Shown: in pieces, positions 26,889 to 36,100 of the stretch | How the letters are laid out: the number at the start of each line of letters is the position of its first letter | How positions within the stretch are numbered: position 1 is the first letter of the stretch | DNA from: Pedobacter sp. L105 | GTDB taxonomy: Bacteria; Bacteroidota; Bacteroidia; Sphingobacteriales; Sphingobacteriaceae | Length of the DNA stretch: 64,000 nt | Direction of reading: 5' to 3' | Assembly: GCF_009765875.1 (NCBI RefSeq) | Contig: NZ_LMUP01000009.1 | Location: forward strand, 185,922 to 249,921 | Notes under the pieces: generated by a model | What the model was told of the DNA's origin: nothing | Database searches by the model: none | What the model saw: the letters and a program-made list of their open reading frames with translations, nothing else | Position numbers and translations under genes: made by a program

Positions 26889-27224
26889 ATGAAAAAATTA
26901 TTGATCACCTGCTTCGCTGTTGCCTTAAGCCTTGGCGCAATGGCCCAAAGTACAATGCCTACTGACACATCAATGCACAAAATGTCAAAATCTATGAAAA
27001 TGGATGGAAGCGTAATGATGAAAGATGGTAAAATGATGTGCATGAAAGATGGCAAGACCATGATGATGGACAAGACCATGACCATGAAGAACGGCACTAT
27101 GGTCATGACAGATGGAACCGTTAAAATGAAGGATGGTAAAACCATGATGTTAAAAGATGGACAGTGCGTAATGATGAGTGGTAAGGTGACCACAATGCCA
27201 ATGAAGAGCGACATGAAAATGTAG
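26889..27224 (+). CDS. DUF6799-type Met-rich secreted protein
   Basis: The 111-residue precursor has a signal peptide (MKKLLITCFAVALSLGAMAQ, cleavage after A-Q likely at 20). The mature part is built of repeats of the form M-x-DGK/T-MM, e.g. MMKDGKMMCMKDGKTMMMD and TDGTVKMKDGKTMM, which is the DUF6799 pattern. Methionine makes up about a quarter of the residues and there is a Cys pair (MMCMK and GQCVM). Such composition suggests copper(I) or silver binding in the periplasm, but no metal-transport gene adjoins it. A perfect terminator follows at 27244. Confidence 0.85.
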   Translation: MKKLLITCFAVALSLGAMAQSTMPTDTSMHKMSKSMKMDGSVMMKDGKMMCMKDGKTMMMDKTMTMKNGTMVMTDGTVKMKDGKTMMLKDGQCVMMSGKVTTMPMKSDMKM

Positions 27225-27243
27225 TATTAATGAATTTTCTTAG

Positions 27244-27277
27244 ATGCCTGGATGATCTGCATCCGGGCATTTTTTTA
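27244..27277 (+). terminator. Intrinsic terminator
   Basis: ATGCCTGGATG (27244-27254) pairs with CATCCGGGCAT (27260-27270) with one G-T pair and a 5-nt loop, followed by seven T. Confidence 0.93.
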
Positions 27278-27354
27278 TCTTTATTTTAAGCCTGCTGCAC
27301 ATAAACAGATGGTTAGGTTATAGATCAGGGGTCAGGGAGACATTTAAAATTTAT

Positions 27355-29826
27355 ATGTATCTTCAACTACAAATGTTGAAATCTTCTAAATTATCTAACT
27401 TCAGTAAGCAGGCGGCAGTTACAATCTTTGTAATCATTTTCTTAGGGAGTTCTATGGCTGGTTATAGCCAGTCACAGTCAGCAAGATTATGGTATAAAGC
27501 CCCTGCAAATTATTGGGAAGCCAGTCTTCCATTAGGCAATGGCCGGCTTGGTGCAATGCCTGATGGTGGCATATTTAACGAAAATATAGTGCTGAATGAT
27601 ATTACACTGTGGTCCGGAGGAAGACAGGATGCAGATCAAACAAATGCTGCTGCACACCTTTCAGAAATCAGGCAATTATTATTTGCAGGTAAAAATATAG
27701 AAGCCCAGCAGGTAATGAGCCGTTACTTTGTATCGAAAGGCAAAGGTTCCGGAATGGGTAATGGGGCCAATGTTCCTTACGGTTCTTACCAGATTCTTGG
27801 TAATTTAAAGTTGAATTACCAATATGGTGCAGATAGTTCTTCACTGCATCCTTCCGGTTATCATAGAGAGTTATCACTAAATGATGCACTGGCCACAACA
27901 AGATTTACAATTGATCATACAAATTTTACCAGGGAATATTTTACAAGTTTTGATGATGATGTGGTCATGGTCAGGCTTTCCGCAAGCGAACTAAAAAAGA
28001 TCAGTTTTGTGCTGAAATTGAGCAGGCCGGAGCACTTTAAAACAAAAGCAGATGGTGTAGAAATGCAAATGTATGGTCAGTTGAATAATGGAACCGACGG
28101 GAAAGGAATGCAGTACAGGGTAAAGGTCCATATTAAACATGATGGCGGAAATATCATCATAAAGAGTAACTCCCTGCAGCTTGTTAATGCGAACTCTGCC
28201 ATCATCTATATTTCTCCCACTACCAGTTATAAAAATATAAATTATATAAAAACCGGGGATCAAAACCTGGCTAAAGCTTTAAGCAAGCCTTATGCGATGG
28301 AAAGAACTGCTCATATCAAAAAATTTCAGCGGTTATTTCATCGTGTCACGTTAAACCTTGGCAGTAATGCAAAAGATAGCTTGCCAACGGATAAAAGGCT
28401 GGCTGCTTTTGCGCTGAAAGCAGATGATCCGGGACTGCCTGCCCTGTATTTCCAATACGGAAGATACTTGCTCATTAGCAGTACCAGACCAGGTTTACTA
28501 CCGCCAAACCTTCAGGGTTTATGGGCAAACACGGTGGCGACGCCCTGGAATGGTGATTACCATTTAAATATCAATATCCAGATGAATCACTGGCTATTGG
28601 ATGTCACCAACCTCGGTGTTTTAAATGAACCTTTTTATACGCTGGTTAAAGGATTAGTCAAACCAGGAGAGCAGACCGCCAAAACCTACTATGGGGCTAA
28701 TGGATGGGTAGCGCATGTGATCACCAACATCTGGGGATATACGTCTCCGGGAGAAGATTATTCATGGGGTTCATTTAATACAGGTTCTGCATGGTTGTGC
28801 CAGATGTTGTGGCAGCATTACGAATTTAGCCGTGATAAAGCCTATTTAAATCTACTATACCCTATTTTAAAAGGTTCAGCCGAATTTTATTTATCCGCAC
28901 TGGTTAAAGAGCCAACGCATGGCTGGCTGGTTACGGCCCCGTCAAGTTCTCCTGAGAATGCTTTTTTTCTACCCGATGGTAAACAGGCAAATGTTTGTGA
29001 TGGGCCTACTATTGATAATCAAATACTCAGAAGTCTGTTTGCTGCGGCCATTGTTTCCAGTAAAGAACTGAATAAAGACGGATCGTTTCGTCACCAATTA
29101 GAAATAGCTATAAAAAAACTGCCACCAGATCAGGTGGGTAAAGATGGTAGGTTAATGGAGTGGTTAAAAGAGTACAAGGAAGTAGACCCTCATCACCGTC
29201 ATGTTTCCCATCTGTGGGGTTTATATCCTGGTCATGAAATCACAACGGACAACCCAAAACTGGCTGATGCAGCTAAAGCGTCTTTAATAGGCAGAGGAGA
29301 TGATGGAACGGGCTGGTCACTGGCCTGGAAAGTTAACTTTTGGGCCAGATTGCATGATGGCGGCCATTCTTTTCAAATCCTGCGTAAATTATTCAGGCCT
29401 GTAGAGGGCAATACCATCAATATGTCTAATGGCGGTGGTTCTTATATCAACCTGTTTTGTGCTCATCCGCCCTTCCAGATTGATGGTAATTTTGGCGGTA
29501 CGGCTGGTATTGCAGAGATGCTGCTGCAAAGCCAGAATGGATACCTGGAATTTTTGCCTGCTTTACCAGAACAATGGAAAAATGGGAGCTTTTCTGGTTT
29601 GTGCGGCAGGGGCGGGATAGAGGTTTCAGCAAAATGGATATCAGGTAAACTACAGTTCGTTGCGCTCAAAGCCACCGTTGGCCATATGGTAAAGATAAAA
29701 GTTCCTGATGATCAATCCGGACTTACTGTTACCCTAAATGGAAAGAAACTGAATGCTAAAGTTGATGATAATTTCCTCCATATTTTTATGAAAAAAGGTG
29801 ATCTCGCAAAAGTGAAATTTGATTAA
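27355..29826 (+). CDS. Glycoside hydrolase family 95 (alpha-L-fucosidase type)
   Basis: The 823-residue precursor has an N-terminal signal segment (AAVTIFVIIFLGSSMAGYSQ), so the enzyme is exported. The mature N-terminus LWYKAPANYWEASLPLGNGRLGAM is the GH95 entry motif. The catalytic set known from Bifidobacterium AfcA can be matched: Asn405 and Asn407 in HLNINIQMNHW, Glu534 in SSSPENAFF and Asp710 in FQIDGNFGG. GH95 enzymes remove alpha-1,2-L-fucose, or L-galactose in some plant-type members, by inversion. No SusC/SusD pair or other polysaccharide gene lies nearby, so it is an orphan enzyme, not part of a visible utilisation locus. ATG at 27373 is an alternative start. Confidence 0.93.
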   Translation: MYLQLQMLKSSKLSNFSKQAAVTIFVIIFLGSSMAGYSQSQSARLWYKAPANYWEASLPLGNGRLGAMPDGGIFNENIVLNDITLWSGGRQDADQTNAAAHLSEIRQLLFAGKNIEAQQVMSRYFVSKGKGSGMGNGANVPYGSYQILGNLKLNYQYGADSSSLHPSGYHRELSLNDALATTRFTIDHTNFTREYFTSFDDDVVMVRLSASELKKISFVLKLSRPEHFKTKADGVEMQMYGQLNNGTDGKGMQYRVKVHIKHDGGNIIIKSNSLQLVNANSAIIYISPTTSYKNINYIKTGDQNLAKALSKPYAMERTAHIKKFQRLFHRVTLNLGSNAKDSLPTDKRLAAFALKADDPGLPALYFQYGRYLLISSTRPGLLPPNLQGLWANTVATPWNGDYHLNINIQMNHWLLDVTNLGVLNEPFYTLVKGLVKPGEQTAKTYYGANGWVAHVITNIWGYTSPGEDYSWGSFNTGSAWLCQMLWQHYEFSRDKAYLNLLYPILKGSAEFYLSALVKEPTHGWLVTAPSSSPENAFFLPDGKQANVCDGPTIDNQILRSLFAAAIVSSKELNKDGSFRHQLEIAIKKLPPDQVGKDGRLMEWLKEYKEVDPHHRHVSHLWGLYPGHEITTDNPKLADAAKASLIGRGDDGTGWSLAWKVNFWARLHDGGHSFQILRKLFRPVEGNTINMSNGGGSYINLFCAHPPFQIDGNFGGTAGIAEMLLQSQNGYLEFLPALPEQWKNGSFSGLCGRGGIEVSAKWISGKLQFVALKATVGHMVKIKVPDDQSGLTVTLNGKKLNAKVDDNFLHIFMKKGDLAKVKFD

Positions 29827-30140
29827 CTATCGAAATTAAACCGCCTTAAATAAAACTCCATTCGATAACTTAGGTACCCACCTCAAACTTGCAGGCCGGG
29901 TTTTCTCAAATAAAGCCCTGCTTGCTTTACCATAGGAGCAAATTTTAGCCAGTCTAATGATACAGCAGATAGCGAAGGGGAGAGAATCTGCGCCAAATTG
30001 TTTTGTATTTTCAAAAAATGAAATCATAAATTTTATATCAAAATATTATATTTTATTAATAAGCTCCGCGATTTAAAATAGCTGACTTTGAACATTTTTA
30101 TAAAATAGCTGTTATAAAATCGAAATCATTAGCTCAGTAT
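29827..30140. other. Intergenic region
   Basis: This 314-bp stretch separates the GH95 and AsmA-like genes. I see no gene, clear terminator or consensus promoter; the last 120 bp are very AT-rich and probably hold the AsmA promoter. Confidence 0.5.
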
Positions 30141-33032
30141 ATGGAAAATATTAAAAAAATAGTATTAAAGACCTTAAAATGGGTGGGTATTTTTATCGTA
30201 TCTATTCTGTTTCTGATGTTTATTATTCCGCTTCTGTTCCCTGGAACTATTTCTGAGCAGGTAAAAATATTTGCCAATAAACGTCTTGCCGGGAAACTCG
30301 ATTATAAGAAGACACATCTTACATTTTTCAGGCATTTTCCATCGCTTACCGTATCTGTGGATGAATTATTATTGTTAGGGTCCAAACCCTTTCAGCAGGA
30401 TACTTTGCTGTCGGCAAAAGAAGTCTCAGCGGGAATCAATCTTAAAAATCTGATTTTTGGTGGTGAAATCAAGATCGATGAAATATACGTAACTGATGCC
30501 AATGCAAATGTGTATGTCAATAGTAAAGGGCAGGCGAATTACAATGTTTACATTTCCAGCCCCTCTAAAACTCCAAAAGATACTTCTGGAAAAGGTACCT
30601 CCATCAAGCTCGACCTGATCAAATTCCGGAACTGGCATATCAAATATATCGACCATACCGCTAATGTATTAGTGGATGCAAAAGGACTTAATTATACAGG
30701 GCAAGGTGGCTTAAGTAAGGATATTTTTGATCTGAAAACCAATCTTGATATTGATAAACTGGATTTTAGCCTGGACAGGATCTATTATGCCCAACAAAAA
30801 TCCATTCATGCCGACCTGATCACACGGATCAATACCAATGCGCTGACCTTTGTACTTAGAAAAAATGAATTAAAGATCAACGATCTCCCTTTAAAATTCA
30901 CTGGTTTTGTGAGCATCCTCAAAGATGGATATGATCTTGATATCAAAGCTGCTTCAGAAAAAACTACCATTCGTGATATGATCTCTGTGCTGCCTCCCCA
31001 GTATCTGGAGTGGAGCAAGGATACTAAAATAGAGGGTAAAAGCGATCTGTTCTTTAGTTTGAAAGGACAATTTAGTGAACCCAGGAAAGTTAAACCAAAT
31101 TTTACAGCACGGTTCCTGGTTAAGGATGGTGTGATCTCCAGCAATAAGGCACCGGTGCCGATGAAGAACCTAAACATTGACCTCAACATCGATGCCCCTT
31201 CATTAGATCCGGAACAGTTGGGGCTGGATTTGAAAAAACTAAGCTTCGACCTTGGGCCGAAAAACAATTTCCTGGCGGTAGTAAAAACCAAAGGATTAAG
31301 CGAAATGACCGTCAATGCCAGTATAAAAGGTGCTGTTAATTTGCAGACAGTAGATGATGCATTGGGTTTAAAAGATATCGATATGAGAGGCCTGATGAAT
31401 GCCGACGTTAAAGCTAACGGTATTTTCAACATGGATAAAAAGCTATTTCCTAAAACTGATGGTTATCTGAACCTGAAAGACGGCTGGTTAAAAACGAAGT
31501 TTTATCCGAACCCGATAACAAACATCAATGTGACAGCCAGCGTCAAAAATACCGACGGTACCTTCAGTAGCCTTGGCGTAACACTTAATCCTTTCAAATT
31601 TGATTTTGAAGGAAACCCGGTATTCATCAACGCTGATTTGCAGAATTTCGAAGATATGTTGTATAAAGTTCGTGCGAAAGGGGTTTTAAATGTTGGAAAA
31701 ATCTATCAGGTTTTTGCCAGAAAAGGGTTGGATGTGAGTGGTTTAGTAACGGCAGATCTTTCTTTGAACGGCCGCGAAAGTTATGCCACTACTGGCCAGT
31801 ACAGCAAATTGGATAACAAAGGTACGCTGAACCTGAAAAATATAAAGGCAAACACCTCCTACCTGCCAAAGCCATTTTATCTCAAAGAAGGAAACTTCGA
31901 GTTTGAGAATGAAAAAATGTGGTTCAGGAAATTTTATGCCACGTATGGAAAATCAGATTTTTCACTAAATGGTTATCTGCTCAATACGATCAACTATTTT
32001 ATCGAGCGTAAAGGAACCCTTCACGGAGATTTTGGTATGCATTCCAATTATATCCTCGTTGACGAATTTATGGCGTTAAAGAGTGGCGACAATGACGACA
32101 AGTCTTTAGCCGTTGAATATGCGAAAGCTGAAAACCCTAAAAGCAGCGGTGTAATCATTGTTCCTAAAAATCTGGATGTATCCCTAAAGGTTGACGCAAA
32201 AAAAGTTGGATTTAAAGGACTTAATATCGATCAGTTGCAGGGAACGGCAGCGGTGAAGGGTGGTCAGATCTTTTTGAAGAACACCTCATTTGATATCATT
32301 GGCAGCAGGATGAGCATTGATGCCCGTTATCAGGATGAGTCGCCCTTAACTGCCAACTTTGATGTCGCCTTAAAAGTGCTCGACTTTAATGTGCAGCGAG
32401 CTTATAAAGAAATCGATATGGTACATAAAATGGCTTCTTCTGCAAAAGACGTAACCGGAATTGTGTCGCTGGATTATAAACTGAAAGGTGATTTTGATGA
32501 GAATATGAATCCGATTTATCCTTCTTTAGAAGGGGGAGGTGTAGTTAACCTTCGGGATGTAGCGGTGAAAAATCTCAAAATGCTTTCCGTGATTGGTGAT
32601 AATGTTGGTGCTGATGCCTTTAATAACCCTGATATGAAAGGGGTAAATATTCATACCCATATCAAAGATAACCTCATTCATATTGATGAATTTAAATTCA
32701 AAGTATCGGTTCTCCGGCCGTCTATCAGTGGAACCACAAGTTTTAACGGATTGCTGGATATACTGGTAAAGGTGGGGCTGCCTCCCGCAGGCTGGATCGC
32801 TGTTCCGGTTGCAGTAACAGGAACAAGTGACAAGCCGAAGATTAAGTTTTTCAGCAGGACCGGACAAGGAATTGTAACGGCGCTCTATAACAGGAAAATT
32901 AATAAGGTGATCAGGGGAGAGAAACGTGATCAAAAAAAATCAGGCGGCGAGCAGCGTAAAGAAGATAAAGCTCAGGAAAAGAAAGCTAAAAACGCTGAAA
33001 ACCAGGTAACTAAAGACGTTAAGAAAAATTAA
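30141..33032 (+). CDS. AsmA-like inner-membrane-anchored protein
   Basis: The protein has 963 residues. One N-terminal membrane helix (WVGIFIVSILFLMFIIPLLF, about 14-34) is followed by LTFFRHFPSLTVSVDELLLLG, the hallmark of AsmA/DUF3971-type periplasmic proteins that form a long beta-groove between membranes. The C-terminal AsmA_2-like part includes GGGVVNLRDVAV and SGTTSFNGLLDILVKVGLP. The last 45 residues are a Lys/Glu-rich tail. The family helps move phospholipid to, or maintain, the outer envelope. It is monocistronic, ended by a terminator at 33036. Confidence 0.9.
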   Translation: MENIKKIVLKTLKWVGIFIVSILFLMFIIPLLFPGTISEQVKIFANKRLAGKLDYKKTHLTFFRHFPSLTVSVDELLLLGSKPFQQDTLLSAKEVSAGINLKNLIFGGEIKIDEIYVTDANANVYVNSKGQANYNVYISSPSKTPKDTSGKGTSIKLDLIKFRNWHIKYIDHTANVLVDAKGLNYTGQGGLSKDIFDLKTNLDIDKLDFSLDRIYYAQQKSIHADLITRINTNALTFVLRKNELKINDLPLKFTGFVSILKDGYDLDIKAASEKTTIRDMISVLPPQYLEWSKDTKIEGKSDLFFSLKGQFSEPRKVKPNFTARFLVKDGVISSNKAPVPMKNLNIDLNIDAPSLDPEQLGLDLKKLSFDLGPKNNFLAVVKTKGLSEMTVNASIKGAVNLQTVDDALGLKDIDMRGLMNADVKANGIFNMDKKLFPKTDGYLNLKDGWLKTKFYPNPITNINVTASVKNTDGTFSSLGVTLNPFKFDFEGNPVFINADLQNFEDMLYKVRAKGVLNVGKIYQVFARKGLDVSGLVTADLSLNGRESYATTGQYSKLDNKGTLNLKNIKANTSYLPKPFYLKEGNFEFENEKMWFRKFYATYGKSDFSLNGYLLNTINYFIERKGTLHGDFGMHSNYILVDEFMALKSGDNDDKSLAVEYAKAENPKSSGVIIVPKNLDVSLKVDAKKVGFKGLNIDQLQGTAAVKGGQIFLKNTSFDIIGSRMSIDARYQDESPLTANFDVALKVLDFNVQRAYKEIDMVHKMASSAKDVTGIVSLDYKLKGDFDENMNPIYPSLEGGGVVNLRDVAVKNLKMLSVIGDNVGADAFNNPDMKGVNIHTHIKDNLIHIDEFKFKVSVLRPSISGTTSFNGLLDILVKVGLPPAGWIAVPVAVTGTSDKPKIKFFSRTGQGIVTALYNRKINKVIRGEKRDQKKSGGEQRKEDKAQEKKAKNAENQVTKDVKKN

Positions 33033-33035
33033 TAC

Positions 33036-33062
33036 ATGGGGGCAATGAATGCCCCCATTTTA
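33036..33062. terminator. Intrinsic terminator
   Basis: ATGGGGGC (33036-33043) pairs perfectly with GCCCCCAT (33051-33058), with a 7-nt loop and TTTT after it. It separates convergent genes. Confidence 0.9.
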
Positions 33063-33118
33063 ATGCTGTCTCTTTATAACAACCATGCGTTACTCACGAT
33101 AGTAAATGATAAATTGAT

Positions 33119-36100
33119 TTAATTGATCGGAATTTGAAACCAAAACTCTGAGCCTACATTAACTTCACTGTTTACACCTATTTCTCCCTGGTGACGGCGT
33201 ACAATTTCAGCACTGATATATAATCCCAAACCTAAGCCAGAGAATAAATTAGAGGATTCTTCTACCCTGAAGAAACGGTCGAATATAAATTGTGCTTTAT
33301 CTTTGGGAATACCAATACCCTGGTCTGTTACAGCTATTCTTACCATATTACCCATGATGCCCTTTGCTGTGATCTTGATTTGTTTTCCATCAGGAGAATA
33401 TTTCAGCCCGTTTGACATAAAATTTGAGATAACCTGTTCAATTCTGTTTCTATCGGCAGTAATCGTAATATGGTCAATATCCTGCACAATAGTCTGGCCG
33501 TTCAAACTGCCCTGGATGCCATCAACTGCCTCACTTATAATTTCTCCGATATCAAATGTTGAATACGTGAAATTCATTTTGCCGGCCTGGATTTTGGTAA
33601 CGTCCAGCAAATCATCAACCAGTGTTGTCAGTTTTGCAACCTGTTTGTTTGCCTTATCAATAAACCCAAAAATCTGACCAAATTTCTCCTGTTCGGCCAT
33701 TTTAAGTGCAAATTGGAGATAACCTTTAATCGTGGTAATTGGTGTTTTAAGCTCATGACTGGCAATGCTCATAAACTCATCTTTTTTGTACATGAGTTCT
33801 TTTGTGGTGTGCTGGGCAATCATCAGATCGGTAACTTCAAAACCGAAGAATGATACACCGTCAATAACCCCACCAGCAGAATATACAGGATTAATGATAA
33901 TGTCAAACCAGCTATCTTTTGTTTCACCTGTTTGCAAGTCCTCATGGATTATCTTGTAAGAACTTGCCACAAAAGTTTCTCCTGTAGACATCACCTGCTT
34001 TTCAAAACCTTTTAGCTCATCACTGTCTAACTGTGATCCTTTACGCAGCTCGTCCTTTCCTATATAATCTGTGCCACCGTCAAACTGAATAAAAGACTCG
34101 TTCACAAATTCGTAGACCAGACGATCACCTCTTTTTATACTAATCAGCGCTGGTGCTTTTTTAAAGATACTGTAAAATTCATCCTGTTGCTTTTTGATCA
34201 GCTCCTGTAATTCTGCCCTTCGTTTTTCATTTTCTTTCTGCCGGCTGATATCAATTACATAAGTGACGGCATCAGTTAGATTTTCATCGTCCAAAATGGC
34301 TGATCCAACCAACACGTCTACAGGCTTCCCATCTTTTGCCAGGTATTGTTTTTCAAACGGTTCACAGAACCCATGTGTTTTTACCAGGTCTGCACATACC
34401 TCGCTTATAGGTCGGAAGGCCTCTGGGGTAAGATCCTTCCAGTTGATATTTCCCTGCTCAAAATCTTCAGTGGTATAACCGAGCATATCTAAAAAGATAT
34501 GATTGGCTGTTTCTATTTTGCCTGTCTCCATATTGGAGAAGAGCATACCAATTACGTTGGAATCAAAGATCTTCCTGAATTTCCGCTGTGTAGAATTTAA
34601 CCGGGTTTCGGTGTCAATTAAAACAGAAATATCTATCATAGATCCTACCATTCGGTAAGGGACATCATTTTCGTCGGTTAAAATGGATCCTCTATCCAGG
34701 ATAGTTACATACTCGCCATCGGCCTTCATTAGCCGGTACTGGGCAGACCATTGGCTTTCACCCTTATTTATCGAATCATAAATCCCTTTTTTTATGGCCT
34801 TGCGGTCATCAGGATGGATAATGTTAAAGTAGAATCCTATGTTTTGGTTTTCGGCAGTTTGCTCATAACCATACAGCGTAGTGAAGTTTACACTGCGCCA
34901 CATTGTATTTTCTGCCATGTTCCAATCCCAGATGGTGTCGTTGGTGGCCTGTGAAACCAGGTTAAAACGGTCTTCACTTTCAGATAAACGCAATGTGCGT
35001 TCCCTTACTTTTAATTCCAGTTCTGCATTGAGCGTTTTTAGATTTTCCCTTGTGCCCAGCAGCTCATTATAGTTCCTTTTTAACTTTTCCTCAGAAAGTT
35101 TCTGCTTAGTGATATCAGTAATTGTAGCGGCAAATCCATCAGACATTTTTACGGCAACCAGTTCCAGCCAGACATGATCATGTAATTTAAATTCAACCTG
35201 CAGCTGACTGCCCTTTTCAACAACATTATTGTATTTCTCCATTAAGTTACCTTCCGTTAGTTCGGGTAGCTTTTCAAGGATCCTGGAGTGTAATAGTTCC
35301 TGCTCATCGCGCTTAAGAATTTGGCAGGCAGCCTGATTAAAAGATATACATTCAAAATCTGTGATAAAATGCTGTTTATTTCTGATAGATCTGAATGCCA
35401 GTACGCCATTTAAACTGGCATTAAAAACTCCTGAAATGATATTATTGAGTTCTGTGATTTTTGATATGTCCACGAAAGTGATGACCACACCATCTGTCTT
35501 TTTATCTTTTCTGATGTAAGGCAATATGCGCATTAAACTACTGGTACCGGTTCTGATCTGCACTTCTTTTTCCAGGACTTTACCACTTCCCAGCACCTCC
35601 TGAATGTCGTTATTCAGGTTCTCAGATTTGATATTGTTAGAAATCTGTTCAATAGAACGGCCTATATCTGCCTCTATCAGGTTAACCATACTGATCGCCG
35701 CTGCATTAAACTTACGGATGAAAAGTCCGGAATCAATAAAGATCTGACCGATATCGGTACTTCTAAAATAGTTGTCCAGGTCATCGTTCAAATCAACTAA
35801 CTCCTTGATTTTTAACTGATGTTCGGTATTCAGGGTATGTAATTCTTCATTTAAGGATTGCAGTTCTTCATTACTGGACTGTAATTCCTCATTGGCAGAG
35901 AGCATCTCTTCATTGGTAGACTGCAGTTCCTCATTGGTGGTTTCCATTTCCTCTACTGCAAGCTGCAAACTGTTCCTGGTTTCGTTGAGCTCTGCTTCAA
36001 GTTCAAATATATACTCATGTTCATTCCCATCATGCAGCTCAACCATTCCACGGTCGTCCTTTTCCGGAATCGTTTCCAATGTACTTTCGCCAAAAAGGAT

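Noticed and set aside
27355..29826. Polysaccharide utilisation locus around GH95
   Set aside because: No SusC/SusD-like pair, sugar sensor or second exo-enzyme adjoins it.
29836..30027. 63-codon minus-strand open frame after the GH95 gene
   Set aside because: No ribosome site, odd composition, no motif; probably non-coding.
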